Assembly (NCBI GenBank): GCA_964647255.1
Contig: CAZYGI010000001.1
Location: forward strand, 124,001-188,000
Origin: CAWJEL01 sp964647255
Lineage (GTDB): Bacteria > Chloroflexota > Anaerolineae > CG2-30-64-16
Reading direction: 5' to 3'
DNA length: 64,000 bases
A program made the position numbers and the translations under genes. Below, piece by piece: positions 15,711 through 23,806 of this stretch. A model generated the notes under the pieces. That model did no database searches and had not been told where the DNA came from. It saw only the letters and a list, made by a program, of their open reading frames with translations. Within the stretch, counting starts at the first letter, position 1. The number at the start of each line of letters is the position of its first letter.

Positions 15711-15727
15711 CAGCTATTCGCCATCTG

Positions 15728-17461
15728 CTACAACGCCATCGCGCACCCGTCCGCCCGCGGATCGCTGCCGCCGCAGAGCACGCCCGTCTCGGGGTCGCGC
15801 ACGATGATCTGCCCGCGGCCGAAGAGGGCGCGGTCGTGGCCGGTCACTACATCCACGGGATGGCCCATCTCGGCCAGCCGCGCGACCGTGATCGCCGGGA
15901 TGCCCTCTTCCAGGCTCACGCGACCGCCAGCAGTGCCATCGCCGATGCAGAAGCGCGGGCGATCGAGCGCGGCCTGCGGATCCAGCCCGTCGTCGGCCAG
16001 CGCCAGCACCACCTGCACGTGTCCCTGCGGCTGCATGAACCCGCCCATCACGCCGAAGGGGGCGACGAGGTGATTGGGGATTGGTAGATTGGTAGATTGG
16101 TGATTGGTGGATTGGGAGCCGGTAGAGGCGTCCACCAATTTACCATCTACCAATTTACCACGTACCAATCTACCACCTACCAGTTTACCATCCCTCGTAA
16201 TCATCCCCGGTATGATCGTATGATACGGCCGCTTGCCGGGCGCGAGGGCGTTGGGATGGGCGGGGTCCAGGCTGAAGTTGTGGCCGCGGTTTTGCAAGGT
16301 GAAGCCCCAGCCCGCGGGCACGATGCCGGTGCCGAAGCCCATGTAGTTGCTGTTGATAAACGAGCACGCGTTGCCGTCGCGGTCTACCACGCAGAAGTAG
16401 ACCGTGTCGGAGCCGGCGACCGGCGCGCCGCGGCGCTGATCCAGGGTGGCGCGGGCCGGGTTGACGAGGCGGCGGCGGTCGGCGGCGTAGGTCTTGCAAA
16501 GCAACTGGTGGAGGGGTAAATGGGCAAATTCGGGGTCGGCAACATACCAGCGGGCGTCGGCGAAGGCCACGCGCATCGCTTCGATCTCAAGGTGCAGCCG
16601 CTCCGGCGAAACGGGATCGAGGCCGGCGAGGTCGAACCCTTCCAACACGTTGAGCGCCAGCAGAGCAGCCAACCCCTGGCCGTTGGGCGGGCATTCCCAA
16701 ACGCGCAGGCCCCGATACGTGGTGCTGATCGGTTCATCCCACGTGCTGGTGTGGCCGGCCAGGTCTTCGACCGTCATGCAGCCGCCCGCGGCCCGGAGGA
16801 CCGCAGCGATGGCTTCGGCGATCGGGCCGCGGTAGAACGCGTCTTTGCCGCCGTCGGCCACGATTCGCAGCGTGCGCGCCAGGCCGGGGTTGCGGAAGAT
16901 CTCACCCGGCCGCGGGCCGCGGCCGTCAATGGTCAGCGCGCGGCCGCCGGGCGCCTGAGCCAGTTGCCGCTCGGCCCCGCGCTGCCAGAAGTAGGCGGTG
17001 ATCGGCGCGACCGGGAAGCCTTCTTCGGCCAGGCGGATGGCGGGGGCCAGGATGCGCGGCAGCGGCAAGCTGCCGTGCCGCTCGATCAGGTCGCACCAGC
17101 CGGCGCACGCGCCCGGCACGGTGACGGTATGGGCGTGGTAGGGCGGCAGCTCGGCGCCGAAACCCTCACGGCGCAGCCGTTCCAGCGTCAGCCCGGCCGG
17201 CGCGCGGCCGGAGCCGTTGAGCGCGGCCACCTGTCCCGTCGCGGCCTCAAAATAGAGTGCGAAGCAGTCCCCGCCGATGCCGGTGGAAGTCGGCTCGGTC
17301 ACGTTCAACGCCGCGGCGGTGGCGATGGCTGCGTCCGCAGCGTTGCCGCCCGCGGCCAGGATCTCCAGCCCGGCAGCCACGGCCAGCGGCTGCGAGGCCG
17401 CCACCATGCCGCCGCGGCCATAGACGGGGGAGCGGCGGGAGGTGAAGGGGAGGTGGGGCAT
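15728..17461 (-). CDS. Gamma-glutamyltransferase family protein (Ntn hydrolase)
   Basis: A 577-residue GGT-family protein, made as one chain and cleaved autocatalytically. The large-subunit part has 'GGNAADAAIATAAALNVTEP' and 'TSTGIGGDCFALYF'. The new N-terminal nucleophile is Thr353 in 'GSDTVYFCVVDRDGNA', followed by NSNYMGFGTG. 'APFGVMGGFMQPQGHVQV' closes the small subunit. No signal peptide is seen, so a cytosolic acylase or transferase role (glutathione, glutaryl or gamma-glutamyl substrates) is possible. ATG 17461 is preferred, because it immediately precedes the conserved start and a weak GGAG lies upstream. A 38-residue insert of repeat origin lies between 'GKLV' and 'APFG' (16070-16183). 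Confidence 0.88.
   Translation of the reverse strand: MPHLPFTSRRSPVYGRGGMVAASQPLAVAAGLEILAAGGNAADAAIATAAALNVTEPTSTGIGGDCFALYFEAATGQVAALNGSGRAPAGLTLERLRREGFGAELPPYHAHTVTVPGACAGWCDLIERHGSLPLPRILAPAIRLAEEGFPVAPITAYFWQRGAERQLAQAPGGRALTIDGRGPRPGEIFRNPGLARTLRIVADGGKDAFYRGPIAEAIAAVLRAAGGCMTVEDLAGHTSTWDEPISTTYRGLRVWECPPNGQGLAALLALNVLEGFDLAGLDPVSPERLHLEIEAMRVAFADARWYVADPEFAHLPLHQLLCKTYAADRRRLVNPARATLDQRRGAPVAGSDTVYFCVVDRDGNACSFINSNYMGFGTGIVPAGWGFTLQNRGHNFSLDPAHPNALAPGKRPYHTIIPGMITRDGKLVGGRLVRGKLVDGKLVDASTGSQSTNHQSTNLPIPNHLVAPFGVMGGFMQPQGHVQVVLALADDGLDPQAALDRPRFCIGDGTAGGRVSLEEGIPAITVARLAEMGHPVDVVTGHDRALFGRGQIIVRDPETGVLCGGSDPRADGCAMAL
16070..16183. repeat. Snap-back TTGGTAGA/TCTACCAA repeat in frame in GGT gene
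   Basis: About 114 bases: several copies of GATTGGTA followed by their inverse, TACCAATTTACCATC, with roughly 10-base periodicity. They add 38 residues to the GGT small subunit while keeping the frame. The same family is found between genes at about 34500, 41220 and 48830. Confidence 0.85.
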
Positions 17462-17509
17462 AATGATTTCTCCAAAACCGGGCGGCCGAGGTCGCAGCAA
17501 CTGCTGCAA

Positions 17510-17552
17510 AGTCTGCCTGCGCAGACTAACGGTCAGTCCACGCAGGTGGACT
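17510..17552. repeat. Two adjacent palindromes at the 3' end of the pyrophosphatase-like gene
   Basis: AGTCTGC-CTGC-GCAGACT (17510-17527) lies just after the stop and AGTCCAC-GCAG-GTGGACT (17535-17552) covers the last codons. The last residues of the protein (STCVD) and its stop codon are therefore supplied by a repeat. The first hairpin may also stop transcription. Confidence 0.7.
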
Positions 17553-17928
17553 TCGCCAGGGTTGCTGCGGTTTCAACCGCCAGGGTAGAAGGACGTTCGA
17601 ACAAAAGCGCCGCCTGGGGGCCGCTTCGGTGCATCGCCAGGGCAATGCGCGCCTCGGCGGGCGTGCAACCGAGCAAGAGCTTCAGCTCAGCGTCGCGTTT
17701 GTGCAGGTCCACAGTGCAGATCACGCCGGTCACGCGGCGTTCGGGCAAGGAGCCGAGCCAGACGTCAATCCCGCCGCCATCGGCCGCGGTCGTGCCGGCC
17801 AGGTAGCCGTAGTCCAGCGGGTAGATCAGCGCCGAGTAGCGCGGGTGAGCACTGCCGGCCGGCCGGTCAACGACCAGGCGGCTTGCGCTCACCAGCGCAT
17901 CCAGCGTGCTCCAGAACGTTTCGCTCAT
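17533..17928 (-). CDS. Inorganic-pyrophosphatase-like protein, degenerate
   Basis: The 131-residue product matches the core of family I pyrophosphatases around 'YPLDYGYLAGTTAADGGGID', which aligns with YPxNYGxIPxTLxxDGDPLD. Full enzymes have about 170 residues and need the second aspartate of DGDPxD as a metal ligand; here it is Gly and the C-terminal part is short. The protein may have lost activity or act on another phosphate ester. The start ATG overlaps the preceding dehydrogenase stop by four bases (ATGA), so the two are translationally coupled. The final codons derive from a palindromic repeat, which suggests the original 3' end was replaced. Confidence 0.65.
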   Translation of the reverse strand: MSETFWSTLDALVSASRLVVDRPAGSAHPRYSALIYPLDYGYLAGTTAADGGGIDVWLGSLPERRVTGVICTVDLHKRDAELKLLLGCTPAEARIALAMHRSGPQAALLFERPSTLAVETAATLAKSTCVD

Positions 17929-18764
17929 GCAGGCCCCATTTGGCCTACAAGGATACTCGAAGCTGGCGCCTGGCCCAAATTACGATGGGCCGCGCCCCAC
18001 CGTCGTCGCACCAGCCGGGCGATCAGCGCGGGCGGGACGAGCGCGCTGGCTGCCCGCAGCAGGCGGTTCAGCAGGCCGGGGATGACCACCGACCGTCCGG
18101 ACAGCGCCGCATCCAACGTGCATGCCGCCACGGCGCCGATGTTCTGCGTGGTGAGTTGCCCCATCAGACCTTGCGCCTCGATGGCTGCGATGCAGGCCGG
18201 CGTCGTGGGCAGACCGGCCGGACACAGCGCGGTCACGGTCACGCCCTGGCCGGCCAATTCCTGGCCCAGCGCCAGCGAGAAGTCGAGCAGAAAGCGTTTG
18301 GATGCCGCGTAAGTCGCCTTGTAAGGCATGGGATAGAAGGCCGCCAGGCTGGCGACATTGATGATGCGGAACGTTTCGGACGTATCACGCAGGCGCAGCA
18401 GGGCGTGCGTCATCTCGATGGTGCTTTCGATGTTCAGTCGCACGATGCTGCGGATTTGTGCGCTCGTCTGTTCGCAGAACAGGCCCTCGTGGTCGCCGCC
18501 CGCCACATTGATCAGCGCGCTGAACCGGATCTGTTCGCTGCGCGCTGCCTCGAGCAGCGCCACCCGCTGGGCCGGATCGGTCAGGTCGCACGCCTGGCGC
18601 CTGACTTGCACACTGTAGGTGCAGCGCAGCGCATCGGCCAGCAGCGCCAGCGGCTCCGGCCGCAGGTCGGTCAAAAAGACATCCCAACCCCGGCTGGCGC
18701 ATTCCACGGCAAACGCCTTACCCAGGCCGCCGGTCGCGCCGGTAATCAGTATGTAGTTCTTCAT
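17925..18764 (-). CDS. Short-chain dehydrogenase/reductase (classical SDR)
   Basis: A 279-residue Rossmann-fold oxidoreductase. The nucleotide-binding motif is TGATGGLG at the N-terminus, NVAGG stands in the NNAG position, Ser is in 'INVASLAAF' and the catalytic pair is YAASK. The Asp after the second beta strand ('FLTDLRPEPL') favours NAD(H) over NADP(H). The C-terminal half has a hydrophobic 'LLNRLLRAASALVPPALIA', found in SDR relatives that act on lipids or steroids. AAAGGAG precedes the ATG at 18764. It is the first gene of a two-gene unit with the pyrophosphatase-like gene. Confidence 0.85.
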   Translation of the reverse strand: MKNYILITGATGGLGKAFAVECASRGWDVFLTDLRPEPLALLADALRCTYSVQVRRQACDLTDPAQRVALLEAARSEQIRFSALINVAGGDHEGLFCEQTSAQIRSIVRLNIESTIEMTHALLRLRDTSETFRIINVASLAAFYPMPYKATYAASKRFLLDFSLALGQELAGQGVTVTALCPAGLPTTPACIAAIEAQGLMGQLTTQNIGAVAACTLDAALSGRSVVIPGLLNRLLRAASALVPPALIARLVRRRWGAAHRNLGQAPASSILVGQMGPA

Positions 18765-18871
18765 CAGAGACTCCTTTCAAGATGCATAGCAGCGGAATCG
18801 AGTCTTTGGCCGGTCTCAACGCTGCGCGCCAGGGCGGCCAGGCCGGCTGAAGCCTCTATTCCGGTCCGCCT

Positions 18872-19783
18872 TCAGAAGCGCTGCTCCTGCCACTGCGGGG
18901 GCCGCAGGCCATCCGTTGTCCCACACATCTGCTCTGACATGGCCCATAAACGCTGGGCGGCGAAGGCGTCCAATGCCTGGCGGCTGGGGCGCCGCGGCCG
19001 GCCGTGCCGCCAGTAGATATCGGGCGAGCCCTGGATGCCGGCTTCGCTCACCAGGTAGACGATGCCCTGGGCGGCCTGGACCGGTGGGATGCCGGCATCC
19101 CGCCGCCGTTGCCAGACCCATTGCACCAGCCCCGGCGTGCCTTTCTGCCCGATTGCGGTATCCACCAGGCCGGGATCGGCGGCGAAAGCGCGCACAGGCG
19201 AGCCAGGCCCCAGCCGGCGGTTCAACTCGGCCGTGAACAGGATGTCCGCCAGTTTGGTCTGTTGATACGCCAGCAAGCCGTTGTAGTGCCGCCGCAACTG
19301 GATATCGGCCCAGTTCAGGTCCGTGTGGGCGTGCGATTCGGAGCTGACCGTGACAACCCGCGCCGCGGAGGCCGCGGTCAGCAGCGGCAGCAGCTCGTGC
19401 GTTAGCAGGAACGGCGCCAGGTAGTTGACTGCCCACTGTGTTTCGAAGCCTTCGGCGGTGAGTGTCAACCAGTAGGTGAATGTGCCGGCGTTGTTGACCA
19501 GGCCATCCAGGGCCGTCAGTCCGCGCGCCGCCGCGATGCGGCGGATGTCGCCGGCCAGGCGGCGCACCTCGCACTGCAACACCAGGTCTGCGGTGCAAAA
19601 GACCGGCTGCGTGGCCGGGTTCAGCGCGGCCAGCCGCTCCTCAGCGGCCCGGCAGCGCTCGGCCGACCGGCCGACGCCGATCACCGCGGCCCCGCGGCGG
19701 GTCAGTTCCTCGGCGGTCGCCAGCCCGATGCCCGATGTGGCGCCCGTCACGACGATGGTTTTGCCTGTGAGATTTGAGGACAT
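18872..19783 (-). CDS. Short-chain dehydrogenase/reductase, retinol-dehydrogenase-like
   Basis: A 303-residue SDR with TGATSGIG (cofactor binding), LVNNAGT, 'VVTVSSESH' and the catalytic YQQTK. The Arg in 'GVGRSAERC' after beta-2 suggests NADPH use. The long C-terminal region and the 'ELNRRLGPGSPVRAFAADPG' segment are typical of the RDH/WW-domain oxidoreductase group that reduces aldehydes or ketones. It shares no close sequence identity with the SDR downstream beyond the motifs, so the pair is not a recent tandem duplication. A 107-base spacer separates them. Confidence 0.85.
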   Translation of the reverse strand: MSSNLTGKTIVVTGATSGIGLATAEELTRRGAAVIGVGRSAERCRAAEERLAALNPATQPVFCTADLVLQCEVRRLAGDIRRIAAARGLTALDGLVNNAGTFTYWLTLTAEGFETQWAVNYLAPFLLTHELLPLLTAASAARVVTVSSESHAHTDLNWADIQLRRHYNGLLAYQQTKLADILFTAELNRRLGPGSPVRAFAADPGLVDTAIGQKGTPGLVQWVWQRRRDAGIPPVQAAQGIVYLVSEAGIQGSPDIYWRHGRPRRPSRQALDAFAAQRLWAMSEQMCGTTDGLRPPQWQEQRF

Positions 19784-19958
19784 TGGTGTGCTCCTGCTTG
19801 CTCGCCGGCCTGGTGGATGCTGGCCGGCGGTTCAACTGACTGCGTGCAGGATAGCGGCAAAGGGGGTGTATTGTCGCCCATCGAAAGGCACATTAAGGGG
19901 TGCAATGGAAGCGACGGAGGAATGCAGAAGCCGTTGGGTGGGAGAGAGCTCTCAGCGC

Positions 19959-19997
19959 CAATCTGCGTTCGTCAGCGTGATCTGCGCTCCATTTTCG
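19959..19997. repeat. Decamer-periodic repeat (copy 1) after LuxR gene
   Basis: AATCTGCGTTCGTCAGCG followed by TGATCTGCGCTCC has roughly 10-base periodicity around CTGCG. A related copy lies after the response-regulator gene at 61169-61210, and both are followed by TTTCGG. The rest of 19784-20018 shows no gene. Confidence 0.6.
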
Positions 19998-20018
19998 GGG
20001 GATCAGGGGCAAATACGC

Positions 20019-21371
20019 TTACAAAATCCGCAGCTCGCGTGCCACCGCAATCGCCTGGGTGCGGCTGCCGACCTGGAGCTTGCCGTAGATGTTGTTGATG
20101 TGGCGCTTGACGGTGCCGGGGGCGATGACAAGCCGGTCGGCGATCTCCTGATTGGAGAGCCCCGCGGCGATAAGCTGCAAGACCTCGATCTCGCGCTCGC
20201 TCAACGACTCGATGAGGAGTTGTTCGGCGGCGGGGGCCGGGCGCCGAACGTTTGCGGCAATGGCGGCCAGCTCGGCGGCGCGGCGCGCGTGGTGCACCGC
20301 CAGGTCGGGATGGCCGTTGGCGTCGCACCAGCCGGCCGCCCGGCGGTGCAGCTCGCCCTGCTGCCCGGCCGACAGGGTCAGCCGCAGCATCTCGGCAAAG
20401 AGCATGTGATAGCGATACCACTCGCGGCGGTTGTCCAGCGGCGCCAGGAAGAGGTTGGCGGCCTCCAGGTGCTCCAGGAGCGCCTGCGCGTCGTCTCGCC
20501 CGGTGATGGCCTGACACAGGGGCGCGCAGAGACGGTCGAGGATAGCCGTCTGGCGCAAGAACTCGCGCAGCGCCTCGGGCTGGCGCTCCAGCACCTCGGC
20601 CACCAGGTAGTCGGCGATATAGCGGTCATCTCCGGCAAAGGCGGCCACAAAGGCATCCGCTTCACCTGCTGGCCGATCACCCCCGGCCGGTGCGGCCAGG
20701 GCCAGCCCGGCAAGCTGCAAGGCGGTGATCCACCCTTCCGTGCGAGCACTGAGCGCGGCGACGGCGGCGGCGGGCAGATCGAGCCGCAGCGTGCGGTTGA
20801 GGAAGGCCGCGGCCTCTTCGGGTGTGAAGCGCAGCGCACGGGCGCGCACCTCTGTCACCTGATCGCGCGCCCGCAGGCGCGGCAGCGGCAGGGGCGGATC
20901 CTCGCGCGTGCCGATGACCAGGTGCAGGTTGGCGGGCTGGTGCGCCAGCATAAAGGCCACCAAGTCATGCACAACGAAGTTGCGGACCTCTTGATAATCA
21001 TCGAGGACGAGCAGCAACTCCTGGTCCGTTGTCGCGATGTCGTTGATGATGCGGATGAGTTGATCCTGGGCTGTGGCCGGTTCACCCTCTGTCGCGCTCT
21101 GGCCGGCCGCCGCAGAGAGATAGCGCAGAAAACGCGCCGGGTCGTTGTCCCCCTCGTCCAGCGTCAGCCAGGCGGCGCGGCGGTCGCTGGCCGCCAGCCA
21201 CTCACGGATGAGCATCGTTTTGCCAAAGCCCGGCGGCGCGGAGACCAGCGTGAGGCGGCGGCCCAGGCGCAGACCCTCGTCCAGCCGCTCCAGCAGGCGC
21301 GGGCGTGCCACCTGGGCCGGTCGGGCCTCAGGGATACGCAGCTTGGTGGCAAGCAGGGTTCCGGGGTTCAC
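20019..21371 (-). CDS. Compact LuxR/MalT-type ATP-dependent transcription regulator
   Basis: The 450-residue product has a STAND-type ATPase: Walker A 'LVSAPPGFGKTMLIREW', Walker B 'LLLVLDDYQEV', and winged-helix-like segments with 'WYRYHMLFAEMLRL'. Immediately after, a LuxR helix-turn-helix starts: 'LSEREIEVLQLIAAGLSNQE', IADRLVIAPGTVKRHINNIYGKL. MalT-like proteins normally have about 350 residues of TPR-like superhelix between these parts; it is almost wholly missing here. The start is GTG 21371, which overlaps the TGA of the upstream membrane-protein gene (GTGA), so the two proteins are coupled and may work together. A longer open frame upstream is non-coding overlap. Confidence 0.85.
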   Translation of the reverse strand: MNPGTLLATKLRIPEARPAQVARPRLLERLDEGLRLGRRLTLVSAPPGFGKTMLIREWLAASDRRAAWLTLDEGDNDPARFLRYLSAAAGQSATEGEPATAQDQLIRIINDIATTDQELLLVLDDYQEVRNFVVHDLVAFMLAHQPANLHLVIGTREDPPLPLPRLRARDQVTEVRARALRFTPEEAAAFLNRTLRLDLPAAAVAALSARTEGWITALQLAGLALAAPAGGDRPAGEADAFVAAFAGDDRYIADYLVAEVLERQPEALREFLRQTAILDRLCAPLCQAITGRDDAQALLEHLEAANLFLAPLDNRREWYRYHMLFAEMLRLTLSAGQQGELHRRAAGWCDANGHPDLAVHHARRAAELAAIAANVRRPAPAAEQLLIESLSEREIEVLQLIAAGLSNQEIADRLVIAPGTVKRHINNIYGKLQVGSRTQAIAVARELRIL

Positions 21372-22102
21372 ATCGGCTCGCCTGACGCGTGATCGGCGGT
21401 CGCGGCGTCGGGCCTTGATGCCGATGTGGCACGGTCGTGAGCCGGCAGGTTTTCGGTCAGCCAGCTCCGAATGTCGCTGATGCGGCGTCGCAGCCGAGAA
21501 AGGGCATACGCCAGCGCGGCAGCCAGGAGCAAAAGCATCACCGCAATGCCCAGCGGCGTCGGCAGCAAACCGGAAACCGGGATGAAGACGAGGAAGGTGA
21601 TGGCCGCAGCCGGCCACAGCAGGTAGGTGATCCAGCGCCACGGCGCCTGTCCGCTCCAGAGCCAAAAGGCATGAGCCAGTCCGGCCAGCGCAGCGAAGAG
21701 CAGCGTCAGCGCGAGCGCGGTGTTGATCACTTGCGTCACGAAGACGGTGATCGCGACCAGGCTGCCGAGCAGCAGCCCGTACAGGCCCACCAACGTACCG
21801 GTGAGCACCACATCGAGACGGCGGCTCTGCGCAGACAACCGTCGCTGCGCTTCTTCGTCCAGCACCTTTACAGCCATCAACGGAATCGCCAGATCGCGCA
21901 GGCGGGCCAGCAATCCGTACAGCGCCGCGTGATCTACTGCACGGCCCCGTAATGTGGATTCGCCTCCGGCTGTGGTGACGGTCAGGTCGTCAAACCAGTC
22001 GGTCCACTGTTGGCCGTCGAGCCGGCCTTTGACGCGGATTTCGTAGAGAAAGGGCGGCTGGGCAAAGCTGCCGTCGGTAGGCGGGTTGGGATCGGTTGGC
22101 AT
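21368..22102 (-). CDS. Membrane protein with N-terminal cytosolic domain, coupled to LuxR regulator
   Basis: The 244-residue protein starts with a soluble domain (about 18-85) containing 'YEIRVKGRLDGQQWTDWFDD' and 'LYGLLARLRDLAIPLMAV', a pattern I associate with small Chloroflexota and actinobacterial proteins encoded near LuxR-type regulators. Four hydrophobic segments follow (about 98-120, 125-147, 158-178, 184-206), then a basic, polar tail. No enzymatic motif is visible. The gene ends in a four-base overlap with the LuxR gene, so it may modulate or sense for that regulator at the membrane. This is an inference from position. Confidence 0.6.
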   Translation of the reverse strand: MPTDPNPPTDGSFAQPPFLYEIRVKGRLDGQQWTDWFDDLTVTTAGGESTLRGRAVDHAALYGLLARLRDLAIPLMAVKVLDEEAQRRLSAQSRRLDVVLTGTLVGLYGLLLGSLVAITVFVTQVINTALALTLLFAALAGLAHAFWLWSGQAPWRWITYLLWPAAAITFLVFIPVSGLLPTPLGIAVMLLLLAAALAYALSRLRRRISDIRSWLTENLPAHDRATSASRPDAATADHASGEPM

Positions 22103-22159
22103 GGGCCTGGCTCCTGGACCGGTGGCTGATTTGAAGCGCCAGCATCCTTGGATGCGGAT

Positions 22160-22222
22160 CTTCCGTCAAGGCCCTTCGCATCTGAGGATGCTCACTCCGC
22201 TGCTTCCATGCCTTGACGGAAG
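22160..22222. repeat. Inverted repeat between methyltransferase and membrane-protein genes
   Basis: CTTCCGTCAAGGC (22160-22172) is the exact inverse of 22210-22222, with a 37-base spacer holding further small GCATCC/GGATGC pairs. It lies upstream of the membrane-protein/LuxR pair and downstream of the methyltransferase gene, so it could be a terminator, an operator or a repeat element. Confidence 0.55.
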
Positions 22223-22297
22223 CGCCTCTCATGCCGCCATTGTGCCACAACTTCGGGCGCGGCGGATGCACCCAAAGGCACATCCGGGGGTGTATCT

Positions 22298-23101
22298 CTA
22301 GGCCGGCCGCTGCGCCACAAAGATCAGTTCACCGGGGTATTTGGAGCCGTAGGGGCTGCGGTCATAATCGGCGTAGAGCGCCTCCACTTCGTACCCACAG
22401 CGGACCAGCAGGTGCTCGGCCTCGAAGCGGAAGAGGTAGCGCATGGGAAACGCATGCACCAGGCGCTCCTGCCGGCCGTCAGGGTGCGTCACGTAGTAGA
22501 TCAGCTCGGTGTCCTGCACCTGGCCGAAGTAGTCGCGCCCGGCGATGCGCGCCCGGCGCACGACGCGCCGGCCGTCGGGCATGAGGATCTCCGGCTCGTC
22601 GCCAAACTCCCCCAGCCGCGCCGGGTCGGCCAGGTAGGGAAGGGAGGGGTTGAAGAGATCGAGCACCAGCCGGCCACCGGGACGCAGATGGCGGCGGAGC
22701 GCGGTCAGGCAGGCGATCTGGTCTTCCACGGTCGTCAGGTGCTGGAACGGGCGGAATGGGATAGTGATGAGCGCAAACTCGTGGCCCAGGTCGAAGTCGC
22801 GCATGTCAGCCTCGACCAACTGGACATGGCCCTGCACCTCGGCCGGCTCGGCGGCCAGGTTCTGCCGGCAAATCGCCAGCATGGAAGGCGACAGATCCAG
22901 CCCGACGATCTCGATGCCCGCGCGAGCGGTGGGGATCAGCACCCGGCCGGTGCCGCAGCCGACCTCCAGCACCGGGCCGCCGGACGCCCGGGCCATCTCG
23001 ACAAAGAACCCCACGTCTCCGCGCTCCCGGTAGGGCGCGATGTGGTCGTAGAACTCCGCGGTGAACTGATATTCGGTGTAGCCGCCGGCGCGATCACTCA
23101 T
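22298..23101 (-). CDS. Class I SAM-dependent methyltransferase
   Basis: A 267-residue methyltransferase. 'GPVLEVGCGTGRVLIPTARA' is motif I, GLDLSPSMLA motif II and 'VEADMRDFDLGHEFALITI' carries the acidic residue and motif IV strand. 'LRRHLRPGGRLVLDLFNP' is the post-motif strand. The C-terminal half has a beta-rich extension with 'IYYVTHPDGRQERLVHAFPM' and a family ending 'SPYGSKYPGELIFVAQRP'. Substrate unknown. It starts three bases after the nitroreductase stop, on the same strand, so both are likely on one transcript. The spacing indicates translational coupling. Confidence 0.8.
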   Translation of the reverse strand: MSDRAGGYTEYQFTAEFYDHIAPYRERGDVGFFVEMARASGGPVLEVGCGTGRVLIPTARAGIEIVGLDLSPSMLAICRQNLAAEPAEVQGHVQLVEADMRDFDLGHEFALITIPFRPFQHLTTVEDQIACLTALRRHLRPGGRLVLDLFNPSLPYLADPARLGEFGDEPEILMPDGRRVVRRARIAGRDYFGQVQDTELIYYVTHPDGRQERLVHAFPMRYLFRFEAEHLLVRCGYEVEALYADYDRSPYGSKYPGELIFVAQRPA

Positions 23102-23104
23102 AGT

Positions 23105-23689
23105 TCAGCCCCTCTCGCCTACGATCACATCTTCCAGCCGCCGCTTGGGCACGTGATGCACCTGCTGTGCATCGCGCCAGTACTTGACGTCGCCCTCCGG
23201 GCCGATCTCATCCACGACGACCGTCTCCTTGGGCGCGCCTAAAGCCACCACCTCCAGGATCTCGTAGCGATCGGGGATCGCGAGGATCTCGCGCAGCGCG
23301 TCGCGCCGCACCGAGTTGATGATACAGCCGCCCAGCCCGCGCTCCACGGCGCCCAGCAGGATGTTTTGCATCGCCAGGCCGTGATCCACGCCGATGTAGC
23401 CTTGGGCCATGTTGGCGGTGTCCGCCAGGACGACGATATAGGCGGCCGGCCGCTCCCCCTCGACCGGGCCGGGCCAGTCCTTCAGGTAGCCGGCCCACGC
23501 CAGGGTGGAGAACACGGCCGCGTTGGTCCCCCGATCGGCACAGAGCACATAGCGCAGCGGCTGCAAGTTGCGCGCCGACGCGGACAGCCGCGCCAGGCCG
23601 ATCAGCTCGCGCAGGGTGGCGAGGCTGACGGGGATGTCTTGGTGGAAACGGCGGTAACTGCGGTTCTTGAACACCAGGTCTGAGAGCAT
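23105..23689 (-). CDS. Nitroreductase family FMN-dependent oxidoreductase
   Basis: A 194-residue flavin reductase-fold protein. 'FKNRSYRRFHQD' near the N-terminus binds FMN phosphate, 'ARLSASARNLQPLRYVLC' is the second FMN-contact region, and 'GLGGCIINSVRRDALREILA' with 'LEVVALGAPKE' forms the C-terminal core. These enzymes reduce nitro groups, quinones or dehalogenate substrates with NAD(P)H; the substrate here cannot be told. I use ATG 23689 because AAAGGGG lies six bases upstream; an ATG at 23704 is an alternative. It leads a two-gene unit with the methyltransferase. Confidence 0.85.
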   Translation of the reverse strand: MLSDLVFKNRSYRRFHQDIPVSLATLRELIGLARLSASARNLQPLRYVLCADRGTNAAVFSTLAWAGYLKDWPGPVEGERPAAYIVVLADTANMAQGYIGVDHGLAMQNILLGAVERGLGGCIINSVRRDALREILAIPDRYEILEVVALGAPKETVVVDEIGPEGDVKYWRDAQQVHHVPKRRLEDVIVGERG

Positions 23690-23742
23690 AAATGCCCCTT
23701 TCATGATAGGCCGTGAAAGCGGAATCGTCCAACAGGAAAACA

Positions 23743-23773
23743 GGGCCAACTCCTATCGTCTCGGAGTTGGCCC
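23743..23773 (-). terminator. Rho-independent terminator after the toxin-antitoxin pair
   Basis: GGGCCAACTCC (23743-23753) and GGAGTTGGCCC (23763-23773) form an 11-bp perfect stem with a 9-base loop. Reading on the minus strand, a TGTTTTCC tract follows, as expected for a terminator of the toxin gene that ends at 23807. Confidence 0.75.
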
Positions 23774-23806
23774 ATCGCTTGAAACTCGATCAGCCCGAAG
23801 GTCTCG

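Noticed and set aside
16070..16183. Small CRISPR or integron site in GGT
   Set aside because: The units are variable, the period is about 10 bases and the arms are inverted; there are no spacers of constant length and no integrase.
21372..21665. Extended N-terminus of the LuxR regulator
   Set aside because: The added residues overlap the membrane-protein gene in another frame and lack any family match; the GTGA overlap explains the true start.
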